From positions 248,001 through 312,000 of the forward strand of contig OW569393.1 in assembly GCA_937625935.1 (NCBI GenBank): a stretch of DNA of 64,000 bases, in the 5' to 3' direction. Source of the stretch: Tetramitus jugosus (taxonomy: Eukaryota > Heterolobosea > Eutetramitea > Acrasida > Vahlkampfiidae). A program made the position numbers and the translations under genes. How positions within the stretch are numbered: the first letter of the stretch is position 1; every line of letters starts with the position of its first letter. Positions 29,404-39,369 of the stretch are shown one piece after another. The notes beneath the pieces were generated by a model. It had not been told where the DNA came from and made no database searches. It saw nothing but the letters and a program-made list of their open reading frames with translations.

Positions 29404-30942
29404 ATGGCTACCTCCCTCAAATCACAACTGCTACAACAAGTAGAGTGCTCCATTTGTTATGACACACTGAACACACCCAAAGTTCTCAGTTGTCTCCACA
29501 CATTTTGTCTCAAGTGTCTCACTCAAGTTGTCAATTGTTCCAACCAAAAGAATGAATTGAAGTGTCCCACATGTAGGAACGTCACATCTCTATCCAGTAA
29601 GGGAGTACAAGAATTATCAAACAACTTCATTTTACAAGGAGTGTTGGACACACTTACTCAAGCCAAAACACCAACAAAAGAACCAGCATTTTGTGATCAT
29701 TGCGATGAAAAACAAATAGCCACTCATTATTGTGAAGAGTGTCAAGAACATTTGTGTGAGATTCACACAAAAGGTCACAAGATGGGAAAGCAGACCAAGA
29801 TGCATCAACTGAACCAGTTGATTCAAGATGCAAAATATGAGGTGAGAGAGTGTGAAAAACACAAGGGAGAGAAACTGTTAATCATTTGCTCAACTTGTGA
29901 TGACATGCTCATTTGCAGGGACTGTGCAATGGTAACTCATAAAGCTCATGAGTACATGTTTATTAGTGAGATAATTGATGAGAAGAGGCAAAAATTGAAG
30001 GTTATTGTTGACAAAACTGCCTCATTCACAACAAAATTGGAGGAAGACATTGCAAGAGTGGATCAAAGGATTAAGGATATTCAAAAGAAACATGAAGAAG
30101 AGGTTAACAAGAACAAACAGTCGTGTGATGTTCTGATAACTGCAATCAAGGAGAAGATGAATGGCTTGGAGAAAGAATTGGATGCATTGTGTGCTGACAG
30201 AATACGCTCTTTGCAAACAGAGAAGCAGAAATTACTTGTTCTACTAGATACTGGGCGCTGCTCCAAGAGTAGCATGATTGACTCATACTCAGACGTCCGA
30301 TTAATTGAAATGGAACGCGAGATTAGTCAACAACATTGTGAGATGCAGAAAGAGATGAGTAAGGACATTAACATATGTGATAGCTTCTTTGTATCAAAAG
30401 TTAATGTACAAGTGATGTTGCAACATTTAAAGTCGTGGTCAGTTGCTCGTTTAGATAATTTTAACCAAGTTATGCTCGCTGAAATGAAGGAGAGTGGATA
30501 TTCATTGCAATATGCACCAAACGAACTGAAGAATGACAAAGAATTTGTTCTTGCTGCGGTGAAACAGTATGGATTTGCATTGGACTATGCATCAAATGAA
30601 CTGAAGAATGACAAAGAAGTTGTTCTTGCAGCGGTGAAACAGCATGGATATGCATTGCGATATGCATCAAATGAACTGAAGAATGACAAAGAATTTGTTC
30701 TTGCTGCGGTGAAACAGTATGGATATGCATTGGAATATGCATCAAATGAACTGAAGAATGACAAAGAAGTTGTTCTTGCAGCAGTGAAACAGAATGGATT
30801 TGCATTGAAATATGCATCACATGAACTGAAGAATGACAGAGAAGTTGTTCTTGCAGCGGTGAAACAGGATGGTCGTGCATTGCAATATGCATCAAATGAA
30901 TTGAAGAATGACAAAGAATTTGTTCTTGCGCTGAAGCAGTAG
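29404..30942 (+). CDS. RING/B-box (TRIM-like) protein with DUF4116-type repeats (512 aa)
   Basis: The RING finger (residues 15-57) has CSIC...C.H.FC..C...CPTC and should recruit an E2 ubiquitin enzyme. Two B-boxes follow (CDHCDEKQIATHYCEECQ, about 96-140; CEKHKGEKLLIICSTCDD, about 146-190), then a coiled coil (about 195-310) and, from about residue 360, six tandem 25-residue units such as LKNDKEFVLAAVKQYGFALD-YASNE, the DUF4116 repeat known from protists. This is TRIM architecture with DUF4116 as the target-binding end, so a ubiquitin ligase is likely (family inference). The last unit is cut short (EFVLALKQ then stop). Confidence 0.88.
   Translation: MATSLKSQLLQQVECSICYDTLNTPKVLSCLHTFCLKCLTQVVNCSNQKNELKCPTCRNVTSLSSKGVQELSNNFILQGVLDTLTQAKTPTKEPAFCDHCDEKQIATHYCEECQEHLCEIHTKGHKMGKQTKMHQLNQLIQDAKYEVRECEKHKGEKLLIICSTCDDMLICRDCAMVTHKAHEYMFISEIIDEKRQKLKVIVDKTASFTTKLEEDIARVDQRIKDIQKKHEEEVNKNKQSCDVLITAIKEKMNGLEKELDALCADRIRSLQTEKQKLLVLLDTGRCSKSSMIDSYSDVRLIEMEREISQQHCEMQKEMSKDINICDSFFVSKVNVQVMLQHLKSWSVARLDNFNQVMLAEMKESGYSLQYAPNELKNDKEFVLAAVKQYGFALDYASNELKNDKEVVLAAVKQHGYALRYASNELKNDKEFVLAAVKQYGYALEYASNELKNDKEVVLAAVKQNGFALKYASHELKNDREVVLAAVKQDGRALQYASNELKNDKEFVLALKQ
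30520..30935 (+). repeat. 75-bp tandem repeat array coding for DUF4116 units
   Basis: About five and a half copies of a 75-bp unit (GAACTGAAGAATGACAAAGA start) are nearly identical at the DNA level, so the array is prone to copy-number change. The long antisense frame over it (31075-30470) is a by-product of the repeat. Confidence 0.85.
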
Positions 30943-31258
30943 ACTTGGACGAAAATAGACAAAATTTTTGTGATTTTCCGAGTGAACGTGAAAAACTGTT
31001 GATGAGATAGAGCAGTTTCTTAGCCTTTATAACTATGGGTATGGTGCGACCATTGTTTTCTTCGACAACTTCCACCGACCGAACCGTTGCAGCTCTTTGA
31101 AGTGAAGGTTTCCAATGACGAGGTTATTATAACAGTTTCGAATACAAACATGATGTTATACTTAGTTTTCTCCTTTGTAACAATGCATGACTACTATTTG
31201 TAAAATAGACCTGATCCCTTATACACCACCTGTTGCTTATTACGATGCTCTTTTTTCT

Positions 31259-32557
31259 TCATCTTCTGAACGCCACGAATACTTTTCCCTTGTTAAAACC
31301 TGAATGAAGACGTGTCACAGCTTCAACCACACTGTGAACACCGCGATTCATGTGCGAGTAACAGTATTCATCCACTGGTACCTTCATTGTCTTATCATAG
31401 TAATACCACTGAATGAGCTTCTGAATTGCTTCGACAAACTTTTTCTTGTCTTGAGACGATCCACCAGTATAATTAAGGAGGAAGAAACCAGAAATTGTCT
31501 TGCTGCCAAACAGTAGTCTATTGCACAAAACAGAGGCAGAATCTTCTCGTGAAACTTTATGTTCCTCTTCTGAACCACTGCTCTTGTACTCTGAAACGGA
31601 ACCAATGCTAATCAATTGACCAAACGTTGCCAAATGATTGAATGCAGTCTTGAACATGTCACCTCCCACTCCTTCATAAATAAGATCAATACCACTTGGG
31701 TACTCACGCTTTAGAATCTGAGAAACATTCTCCTGCTTGTAATTAATCACTCGGTCGCAGTGCAAGCTCAACAACAATTGTTTCTTTTGTTCATCACCAC
31801 ATGTACCAATCACATGATAACCCATTCTCTTTGCCAATTGTACAGCAAATGTACCTGTTGCACCTGCTGCTCCAGTCACCAGACAAGTCCTTGGTTTGTT
31901 CTTGGTGTTGAGCGACGGTTGATTCGGAACGGCGTCGGTTGACTCGGACAAATTCGTCATTCCGCCCTTTTCCTTCAATGCTAAATAAGCAGTGGTTCCA
32001 CTAACAATAATGGAAACAAACTCTGGTCTTGACTCTGGAATAGGAAAGGTCTTCTGGTAGTGTATCACATGATATTCGACATAACCATGAGAAAACTCTG
32101 CAAACAACACATGATTGCCCACACGATAAGGAAACTTGGAGTCCTTTTCACACCATTGACTCAAATCATCTGATATGGCCAAAATTTGACCACAAGCTTC
32201 CCCACCAGCCACAATCGACTGCTGCTCAACATTATCATTCTTTGACAGGGACTTTAGTGGTCCATACACACCATTAGAGATCATAATCTCAGAAGCTTGT
32301 ATCCCGGCATACAAGTTCTTGACTAACAGCAGCCCAGAAGACTCCGACACTTTTTGTCGTAGTTGACTCAATGTAATCGGAGATTTTTGAAGGCGGGTCG
32401 CTTCTTGGTACACGTTGCTCTTTTTGACATAGATCAATTCATCGAATGAAGGACCGTGTTCTTGAATGTGCTTTTGGAGCACGTACAGACGATTGTAACC
32501 CTTGTTGTGGAGATCACGGCTTGTGGTGGCAACAGATTGATCTTGTTGTTGGCTCAT
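31259..32557 (-). CDS. Zinc-free MDR reductase, PTGR3/ZADH2-like (432 aa)
   Basis: Medium-chain dehydrogenase/reductase of the quinone-oxidoreductase/prostaglandin-reductase-3 group: NADPH-dependent reduction of an enone or quinone is expected (family knowledge). The Rossmann motif VTGAAGATGTFAVQ lies at residues about 227-240; DLIYEGVGGDMF and FGQLISIGSV are typical. Catalytic-zinc ligands are absent. The frame is open up to 32647, but that start would overlap tRNA-Val (32600-32673), so ATG 32557 (MSQQQDQSVA) is chosen. An insert of about 25 residues before the Rossmann motif (ESTDAVPNQPSLN) is unusual. Confidence 0.87.
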   Translation of the reverse strand: MSQQQDQSVATTSRDLHNKGYNRLYVLQKHIQEHGPSFDELIYVKKSNVYQEATRLQKSPITLSQLRQKVSESSGLLLVKNLYAGIQASEIMISNGVYGPLKSLSKNDNVEQQSIVAGGEACGQILAISDDLSQWCEKDSKFPYRVGNHVLFAEFSHGYVEYHVIHYQKTFPIPESRPEFVSIIVSGTTAYLALKEKGGMTNLSESTDAVPNQPSLNTKNKPRTCLVTGAAGATGTFAVQLAKRMGYHVIGTCGDEQKKQLLLSLHCDRVINYKQENVSQILKREYPSGIDLIYEGVGGDMFKTAFNHLATFGQLISIGSVSEYKSSGSEEEHKVSREDSASVLCNRLLFGSKTISGFFLLNYTGGSSQDKKKFVEAIQKLIQWYYYDKTMKVPVDEYCYSHMNRGVHSVVEAVTRLHSGFNKGKVFVAFRR

Positions 32558-32599
32558 TTGTTTCTTTGCTCCAAAGGAACGAAAATAACAAAAATGTGA

Positions 32600-32673
32600 T
32601 ACGATTGACCGGGATCGAACCGGCGACCTTGAGCGTGTTAAGCTCACGATCTAACCAACTGATCTACAACCGC
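32600..32673 (-). tRNA. tRNA-Val (anticodon AAC)
   Basis: Read on the minus strand: acceptor GCGGTTG pairs with CAATCGT (two G-U pairs), D-stem GATC/GATC, anticodon stem TGAGC/GCTCA with loop TTAACAC (anticodon AAC), 5-base variable loop, T-stem GCCGG/CCGGT with TTCGATC loop, discriminator A. It is 74 nt with no intron. B-box GGTTCGATCCC is intact. Confidence 0.95.
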
Positions 32674-32929
32674 TTATGTTTTTGAAGAATTAGTGGGATT
32701 TTGCCGCGATGCAGGCCGCTTTATTGAACTTGCCTCCCTTCATGTAAGTTTGGAATGTTTCATGTTAAAATTGTTCACTTTTTGATGTTTTTTATCGAAG
32801 ATTGGATTAATTGAATGAAAATTTTTTCGAAATATTTTTAGACATTGGCAACATGACATCAAGTCTCGAGATCTATTTTGTCTGGATAGCTATCCCCAGA
32901 AGAGACAGAAACACAACAACACACTGAAT

Positions 32930-34618
32930 ATGACAGAAAAGATTTCACTGGAAGAGGAACTATCTGAATATAATATCCCTCTCAGTCCAAAGTCGATTGG
33001 ATTGGAAGAAAAGGAGTTTTTCATCAAGAAAGGCTCAGAATCCACGAATGAACCAGAGAATGTTCCACCTATACCTTGGAAACCACTTTCTCTTGTTTTC
33101 TTCATGTTTGTCGTCGATGTTCTCTCCTTTTCTTCTCTGATGCCTTACATTGCTGCTCTCGTAAAAGACTTGAACCTCGTGTCACCTGGCGACACCAAGA
33201 GTGTGGGATACTATGCAAGCGTCATTGGTTCCTCATACTACATTGCTCAATTCTCTAGTGCGTTCTTCTGGGGTTACGTAAGTGATACACACGGTCGGAG
33301 AATAGTTTTGCTGACGGGAATTTTTGGAGGATTTGTAAGCTCATTGTTGTTTGGTTTTTCAAAGTCGTTGTGGTGGGCCATGACTACGAGATTGTTCTTC
33401 GGATTGGTGAATGGCAATTTGGGTGCTTACAAAGTGTACATATCGGAGATTACTCACAAGAAACATCACCCTCAAGTGTTCAGTTACATTAGTCTCTCGG
33501 TCTCTCTGGGAACAGTGTTTGGTCCTGCGATTGGAGGTTTTCTCTCGAATCCCATCGACCTGTATCCAACTCTGTTTTCTCATTCACCCCAACAAGTTGT
33601 TCAACTGCTCAAGTATTTTCCATTCTTGTTGCCCAACCTTGTGATTTCAGGCATTCAACTTTGTTCATTTGTGTTGGCTTACTTTTACTTGGAAGAGTCA
33701 AACCAAAGTGTGTTGAAGACCAAATCTGACGGCTATATTCCATTGTCTACCTCTGAAGCTGCTTCTACAAATGACACTCCTTCGTCCAACAAAGTGAGTA
33801 AGAGAATTGTGTTGATAGAAGATGAGGAACACGAGAATCGAGTAGACTCTGGTGATGGTTCCTCTACTATGTTGAAAGAAAGTCAACCAATCAAGCAATT
33901 GATCACTCCTGCCAAAACAACTCCTGCAAGTAAGACACAAAGCAAAGAATCATTTATTCTCTCGCTAAAGGATAATCCTCTGGTAGCTTGTTTACTGTAT
34001 GCGATCATTGGCTTCACAAACATTGCCTTCGCAGAGTGCATGCCCCTGTTAATGGTTTTGAACTCTAGTTCAGGAGGATTGGATTTCAATCAGAAGCAAA
34101 TTGGTATTCTGAGTTCGATTACTGGATTTATGATGATCCTATTTCAGTTGTTCTTCTGTGCTCGTATCATGAGATACTACGGACTACGAAACACGATGAA
34201 GTATTGCTCAATCATCTTGACGTTCATTGTTCAGTTGTATCCATTTGTTAATCGATTGATATCTCATCCCATGATACTCTGGAGTGCATTGATCGTATTG
34301 AACGTGGTGAGGTTTGCAGCCATTCAAACTAGTTTTTCAACATCGAATGTCATGCTAAACAACTCGGTTCTACCTCAAAACCGAGGAAAGTTGAATGGAG
34401 CTGCACAGAGTATGGTTGCTCTTGCAAGGTCCATCGCTCCACTCTTAGGAATTGTGTTTGCTCTGACTGCAACCATCAATTCCTTTCCTTTCAACATTCA
34501 TTTCATCTTCTTTGTACTCACAGGTACTCATTTGTTTTGCTATTTGTTAGCAAGATCTCTGACCAAGGAGATTAATGAACCAAGGGTGATAGGAGCAAAA
34601 CAATCAACCCATGTGTAA
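32930..34618 (+). CDS. Major facilitator superfamily transporter, ZIFL-like (562 aa)
   Basis: About 12 membrane segments are seen, from PLSLVFFMFVVDVLSF (about 50) to IHFIFFVLTGTHLFCYLLA near the end. The MFS signature between helices 2 and 3 is WGYVSDTHGRRIVLLTG. A cytosolic loop of about 80 residues between helices 6 and 7 is rich in Ser/Thr/Glu. N-terminal acidic tail, no signal peptide. The layout fits the zinc-induced-facilitator-like/tetracycline-resistance branch of MFS; substrate unknown. Single exon; ATG 32930 is the first in frame. Confidence 0.85.
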   Translation: MTEKISLEEELSEYNIPLSPKSIGLEEKEFFIKKGSESTNEPENVPPIPWKPLSLVFFMFVVDVLSFSSLMPYIAALVKDLNLVSPGDTKSVGYYASVIGSSYYIAQFSSAFFWGYVSDTHGRRIVLLTGIFGGFVSSLLFGFSKSLWWAMTTRLFFGLVNGNLGAYKVYISEITHKKHHPQVFSYISLSVSLGTVFGPAIGGFLSNPIDLYPTLFSHSPQQVVQLLKYFPFLLPNLVISGIQLCSFVLAYFYLEESNQSVLKTKSDGYIPLSTSEAASTNDTPSSNKVSKRIVLIEDEEHENRVDSGDGSSTMLKESQPIKQLITPAKTTPASKTQSKESFILSLKDNPLVACLLYAIIGFTNIAFAECMPLLMVLNSSSGGLDFNQKQIGILSSITGFMMILFQLFFCARIMRYYGLRNTMKYCSIILTFIVQLYPFVNRLISHPMILWSALIVLNVVRFAAIQTSFSTSNVMLNNSVLPQNRGKLNGAAQSMVALARSIAPLLGIVFALTATINSFPFNIHFIFFVLTGTHLFCYLLARSLTKEINEPRVIGAKQSTHV

Positions 34619-34699
34619 ATAAAATCTTTGGATTTGTAAAACGTTTTGGAACGATTTTAATACTAGTGATAAATAAATTTACATCTTGTTGGAATGGAT

Positions 34700-35545
34700 T
34701 CAAATAATTGACAACTCCTTGACGTTGTTGTAGAAGTCTGAAAGAGTGATCAATCTATCAGTGTACTTGAATGAAGGAATGGCTCTCTGCAGCTTGGTGT
34801 TGTCAAAATGGGCAATCTTCTGCCTTCCTTCTTCTTCATCACCATTCACCTTTACCTCTACTCCTTCAAAGTCTTGTGGGAAAATTTCGATCAACAGTTT
34901 TGCAAGGTCTGGTTGAGAAAGAGATGTCTCGGAGACAATGAAACGATGGTTGGAAACATCAACACTCTCTGATTCACCAACCAATAAGTGTGCTTTGGAA
35001 ACATCCCTAACATCAACTATGGCATATCCACTTGACTCAATAGCTTGACCATTTTTCAAAGCTTTGATCCAACTTGACATGATAAAGACGCTCCCATTCA
35101 GTGAATTCTTCTGAGATTCATCAATAAGAGGCCCGTAGTTCAGAGAAGGAGCAATAACAACAAGATCGAAACTGATCTTATCCTTGTTCTCTTCAACAAA
35201 ATTCCAAGCAGCCTTCTCAGCAGCTACTTTGCTGTAGGAGTATGAACCAAAATGTCCTTCAAGAGCAGTCGAGTTATTCCAGGAGTCTTCAGTGAATGGA
35301 TTTTCTCTACTCTCAGCAACTCTGAGGACATCAGAGATTGCTGTAACTGAAGAAGTGATGACCACTCTCTTCACACTTGAAACCTTGGCAGCGCTTTTCA
35401 ACACAGTCAATGTTCCTTGTAATGCTGGATCAATGATATCACGTTGAGGATCAGTGGAAGAGAACAAGTTCAAACCTGCTGGACTTGCAGTATGATACAC
35501 AATCGAGGTCCCTTCTACAGCCTTGTCAAAAGATCCATCCTTCAT
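34700..35545 (-). CDS. Extended SDR (dihydroflavonol-reductase-like), N-terminus missing (281 aa)
   Basis: VYHTASPAGLN, VVITSSVTAI, SYSKVAAEKAAW (the catalytic Y-x-x-x-K) and VVIAPSLNYGP are typical of NAD(P)-dependent extended SDRs such as dihydroflavonol/cinnamoyl-CoA reductases. Family members begin with about 60 residues holding TGxxGxxG and two beta strands; here the frame opens only at about the third strand (ILFEADLMKDG), with TAA at about 35574 just upstream. I found no upstream exon with a glycine motif within 250 bp. It is either 5'-truncated, hence unable to bind cofactor, or has a distant first exon. Confidence 0.75.
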   Translation of the reverse strand: MKDGSFDKAVEGTSIVYHTASPAGLNLFSSTDPQRDIIDPALQGTLTVLKSAAKVSSVKRVVITSSVTAISDVLRVAESRENPFTEDSWNNSTALEGHFGSYSYSKVAAEKAAWNFVEENKDKISFDLVVIAPSLNYGPLIDESQKNSLNGSVFIMSSWIKALKNGQAIESSGYAIVDVRDVSKAHLLVGESESVDVSNHRFIVSETSLSQPDLAKLLIEIFPQDFEGVEVKVNGDEEEGRQKIAHFDNTKLQRAIPSFKYTDRLITLSDFYNNVKELSII

Positions 35546-35807
35546 TAAATCAGCCTCAAATAGTATGTATTTGATATGTTACGACTCTTTTGTTGTTGGA
35601 GTATGAGATAATACTATCCTCCGACTTTTTAAAGCTGGGGTGCTGCGCATGAATTGCGCTCCTCTAGGGTATATAGGTAATTGCGTACAAATAATTGACC
35701 TGGCCAAAAAGGAATTCCTTTGCAAAGTCCAGATGTGAATTCACTGCTGTAATCTACAAATGTTTTGCACAAACCTAGAACTAGTTTTCAGAAACTTTCA
35801 AAATCAA

Positions 35808-38039
35808 TCAATAGTTTAAAATGACTTTTCCTTTGTGATCTTTGTAAAACTGACTCCGAAAGGAAAGACCTTGCTTATAATCCAAATCACTACTCCCTGA
35901 ACTGTGTTGGAGTGCATTTCGTATCTCTGGATCATTGAAGAGTTCAGGCTTATTTTGAAGAAACTTGACCACGAGTTGCTTTACATCTCCTTCTGTTTGA
36001 TGATCCTTGTTAAGAACTGTGCTTGCCATTTGTGTGATCAACTTTTTCAGTTGCTTCACTTCTTGTTCCGTAGACTTTAATTTAGCAGATGTAACAGATC
36101 TGTACGAATGATTCGACCTGTTTGAATGTCCAGACACTATCGATGAATTGTTGCTTCTCACAGAATTAGCAGAAGAGAGTTCTCTCAACAAATTCAATCT
36201 CCTGTCAGTCAGTCCTCGGTCCTTAATCGTTTCTTTATGGACTGGTGTCATCTCCCCTAGAAATTTCTCCCTCTCCGAAGGATCCAATCGTGCCATGAGT
36301 TCCTCCTGTCTTCTTCTAACGTCATTCAGAGCCTTTTGTACATCTCTAGTCGCCTCTTGCTCATTTCTCAAATTTTCCTCTAGTTGAACGATTCGGTCAC
36401 TATCTGCATCACTCCCTATTGAAAAATAAGAAGGAGCAGACGCTCGACTTTTCTGAGATCGAATTGACCTCGTCGAAACAACATCATGACTAGGTCTTGC
36501 ACTATCCATGTTCTCTCGTGGTCGGTTTGTATTGTTGGCTTTGCTCATTCTGCTTGTTGTTGAAGGTGGATTAGTCCTCGATGATGTTACCTGTTTCGAG
36601 GATACTTCTGATACTCTATTCGAAGCAACGCTCTTTGATGGAGATGTTGGCCTAGTGGAAGAACAACTGTCTTTCTGCCCTTCTTCTTGTACCCCCTTAC
36701 TGGCTATCGAACTGACAGATTGTGTTTCGCTCTTCGCAGCAATAGGAGGTAAACTCCGTGATGTGCTCTTGTTAGACACAGAAGAGTGTCTGGATGATCG
36801 ACTTGTGCTACTGTACACGCTAACAGAATCGTTTGACTCTTCGCTCTTCTCTGGTGCTGATTCCTTTGAGGCAACTACTGTAGCTGTTTCCTCCCTAAAG
36901 CCAGTAAATAATGCAGGATCAAAATTACTTGTATCCTTGAATAAATTAAGTGCAAGCTTATGTACATTGGGATTCAAATTTTGTCGTATCGGAAACCGTT
37001 GTTTGGATCTCATTTGTTGAGGTATCGTTACAACATTGTTTCTCATTTGACTACTGCTATAGTGATCATCTCTCGAGTGGTGATTGGCTACTTCAATACC
37101 ACCTCTTCTCAATTCATTCAACAGAGTTTTTGAAATGATTGGATTATGGTTCACTACACCATGGTTCATCGATTGTTGAGAAGCTACCAAATTCAAGCTC
37201 TGAACTGGAGGCAAATCCCGTTTGGAAACCTTGTGAAAAGTAGAACTTGCTCTCTTGGTAGTATTCATATACCTGGGTACACTGACATTTGGATCAGAGG
37301 AATGATCCAGCACCATGGATGACATATCCATTACCCTTACTGATGCACCATTATTGGCTTGATTATAAGCTTGAGCAAACTCTTGTTTAGCTTTCTCTGT
37401 GAGCGCTGCATTGGCTTGTAGCTGCTGCTGCTGCTCATGAATATTTACCTCTGTCAAGAAAAAATTTGCCGTAGACGCGCCAGTGACTGGTGTCGGAGTT
37501 GTGTTTGTCGCGATAGAAACCATGTGGGGACCACCACCTACAGCGCCATTTTGTGCGCTCATTATCGCCGCAGTAGAAGCATTAGAGCTGCTGCTGCTGC
37601 TGTTGCCATGATGTAGCTTTTGAGAGCTAACATTGACCTTGAGACCAGAAATCACCACTGGTGAAGAAGAATTCTGTTGAAAGGATGAATCATAGGAGCT
37701 TTGATTCTGCTGTTGCTGTTGTGTTTGTTGAGGTGGTGATTGAAAAAAAGAGTGATGATAGTGATGAGAGGGACTGTTGGGATTGGAAATGAATGAAAAG
37801 GATGAGGAGTGGTTGCTGAGAATGGCTGAAGAGGGACTTGCTTGTTGAAAAGAATGATTTTGTTGTTGTTGTTGTTGTTGAATCATCATGCTATTGTAGT
37901 TGCTATTGTTACTGCTTGGTCCTCCTTGTATGGCTAACATGCTTAATTGAGGCACATTGGATTTATGATGATGATGATGATGGTTGTTACTATTATTATT
38001 GTTATGGTTGTTGTTGCTGTGGGTTGTTCGAAGTGCCAT
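35808..38039 (-). CDS. Low-complexity coiled-coil protein of unknown function (743 aa)
   Basis: The N-terminal 200 residues are rich in Asn, His, Gln and Ser (homopolymer runs of each), the middle is Ser/Thr/Arg-rich (STSRSSRHSSVSNKSTSR), and residues about 555-690 form two helical/coiled segments (QLEENLRNEQEATRDVQKAL; STEQEVKQLKKLITQMAS). The C-terminus GLSFRSQFYKDHKGKVILNY is distinctive. I recognise no family. Composition suggests a mostly disordered, possibly cytoskeletal or condensate-forming protein, but that is a guess. The antisense frame 36508-37020 is a shadow. Confidence 0.72.
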   Translation of the reverse strand: MALRTTHSNNNHNNNNSNNHHHHHHKSNVPQLSMLAIQGGPSSNNSNYNSMMIQQQQQQQNHSFQQASPSSAILSNHSSSFSFISNPNSPSHHYHHSFFQSPPQQTQQQQQNQSSYDSSFQQNSSSPVVISGLKVNVSSQKLHHGNSSSSSSNASTAAIMSAQNGAVGGGPHMVSIATNTTPTPVTGASTANFFLTEVNIHEQQQQLQANAALTEKAKQEFAQAYNQANNGASVRVMDMSSMVLDHSSDPNVSVPRYMNTTKRASSTFHKVSKRDLPPVQSLNLVASQQSMNHGVVNHNPIISKTLLNELRRGGIEVANHHSRDDHYSSSQMRNNVVTIPQQMRSKQRFPIRQNLNPNVHKLALNLFKDTSNFDPALFTGFREETATVVASKESAPEKSEESNDSVSVYSSTSRSSRHSSVSNKSTSRSLPPIAAKSETQSVSSIASKGVQEEGQKDSCSSTRPTSPSKSVASNRVSEVSSKQVTSSRTNPPSTTSRMSKANNTNRPRENMDSARPSHDVVSTRSIRSQKSRASAPSYFSIGSDADSDRIVQLEENLRNEQEATRDVQKALNDVRRRQEELMARLDPSEREKFLGEMTPVHKETIKDRGLTDRRLNLLRELSSANSVRSNNSSIVSGHSNRSNHSYRSVTSAKLKSTEQEVKQLKKLITQMASTVLNKDHQTEGDVKQLVVKFLQNKPELFNDPEIRNALQHSSGSSDLDYKQGLSFRSQFYKDHKGKVILNY

Positions 38040-38323
38040 TGTATTTGTACAGTGTTACATGAAAGAATAGTACAATGAATGATAAATTAAGGAATGGTGA
38101 ATGGTTGTTGTTACTCGGTGTTCGTTCTCTCGTTTTTTTTAAATTTGTTAGCATCGAAACAACGATTTTCTGTAATCAGCAGTTACACACATGATCAACG
38201 CTCAGCGGAACCACAATGATTTACACCGCCCAAGAAGAAAACAGTACCTGCATCCAGAGCAAGCTCCATCATCGAAAAGAACAAGAACCACCAAATCATA
38301 GTGTAATTCAAAAGATGATTTAT

Positions 38324-39072
38324 TTAGTTGGCCTTTGCAGCTTGACGAGCTTGGAAAGCCTTGGTTGCCTTTGCCTTCTTTGCAATCTTCTTACCCAAAA
38401 GCTTGAAGCTAGCCTTGGTAGCCATCTTCTTAGCGAAAGCCTTCTTGTGCAATTCAAGAGCAGCCTTCTTGTCAGCTTCAGCCTTAACATTGTCGGAAGC
38501 AGCCTTGATTGGTGCGTATTCCTTCAAGATCAATTGCTTCTTTTGCTTCTTCAAAGACTTGACGACAAATCTTTCAAAGTCAGTCAAGTTTTGTCTCTTT
38601 TGGCTTCTGTTGTCTCTCTTGAACAAACCAGTTTGTTCGTATTGTTCAACCAACTTTTGTTCAGCGATAGCCTTTTGGACATCAGCAGAAGCAGCACCAC
38701 GGGCAACGTTGACAACAATGTTGACGAGTTCAATGTCTCTGGTTGTGATCAAAGTTCTTGGAACGTTTGGTCCTTCAACCATGTATCTGTGAGCATCAAG
38801 GATGTCGACAATGACGACGATTTCACCCTTGTGAACAGCGTTCTTGATTCTAGCAGCACGGCCGATTTGGACAAAGAGTTTGAACTAAAAGAATTGAAAC
38901 GAGCAAAAAAATAATTGGAATTAGTACATGTGTGTCATCACTTTGTCATCATGAATGGGAGAGAGCGAAATAAAGTAATTTTTGAGAAGTGTGAAGAAGA
39001 CTGGTGATATTGTGAATGCTCTCTCTCCAATTGGGTGATGAATATCATCTCATTACATACGTTTGAGACCAT
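38324..39072 (-). CDS. RPL14: 60S ribosomal protein eL14 (190 aa, one intron)
   Basis: Exon 1 is only 12 nt (ATG GTC TCA AAC, 39072-39061), then an intron 39060-38885 (GTATGT...TTTTAG), then exon 2 38884-38324. The spliced protein starts MVSN-FKLFVQIGRAARI, then VIVDILDAHRYMVEGPNVPR, matching the eL14 SH3-like (KOW) N-terminus. LTDFERFVV and a Lys/Ala-rich tail match the C-terminal half. eL14 is a structural protein of the large ribosomal subunit. Length is within the family range. The long plus-strand frames over this gene are shadows of its Ala/Lys-rich code. Confidence 0.9.
38885..39060 (-). other. Intron of eL14 (176 bp)
   Basis: Donor GTATGT directly after a 12-nt exon, acceptor TTCTTTTAG. 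Phase 0. Without it the protein would lack its conserved N-terminus. Confidence 0.85.
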
Positions 39073-39369
39073 CTTTATATATATTCTTTTTTGGCTGGGT
39101 TATGTGGTAATGATGAGTGTGTGTTTTTTTGTTTTTTTCGAGTTTTTGCAATTTTGTTTGGTTGACTGGCGACTGGCACAACCCGTTCGTTGAACCTTCA
39201 ATAAAAATTTTCAGCACAACAAGAATGCACATGAATCACATGATGTGAAAATGCAGATAAACAATGATGACAGTCTTATTGCTTGTGCAAACACCACATA
39301 CGCTCTCGTATTGATTTTTCTTGTTTATTCATTCAAGAAACAACGTTGCAGTCATCGTTTTCTTTTCAT

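Noticed and set aside
30520..30935. CRISPR-like regular repeats
   Set aside because: No unique spacers; the repeats are continuous coding units in a eukaryotic gene.
30470..31075. 201-aa minus-strand frame with repeats of 'LLCHSSVHLMHI' type, and 30962-30585
   Set aside because: Antisense to the 75-bp DUF4116 array; its repeat pattern is a mirror of the coding repeats.
32557..32647. Upstream start of the PTGR3-like gene at 32647
   Set aside because: The extra 30 residues would be read through tRNA-Val; ATG 32557 is better.
36508..37020. 170-aa plus-strand frame
   Set aside because: Antisense to the low-complexity protein 35808-38039, caused by Ser/Thr codon bias.
38216..38914. 232-aa plus-strand frame over eL14
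   Set aside because: Antisense of the Ala/Lys-rich ribosomal protein; the spliced eL14 model explains the region fully.
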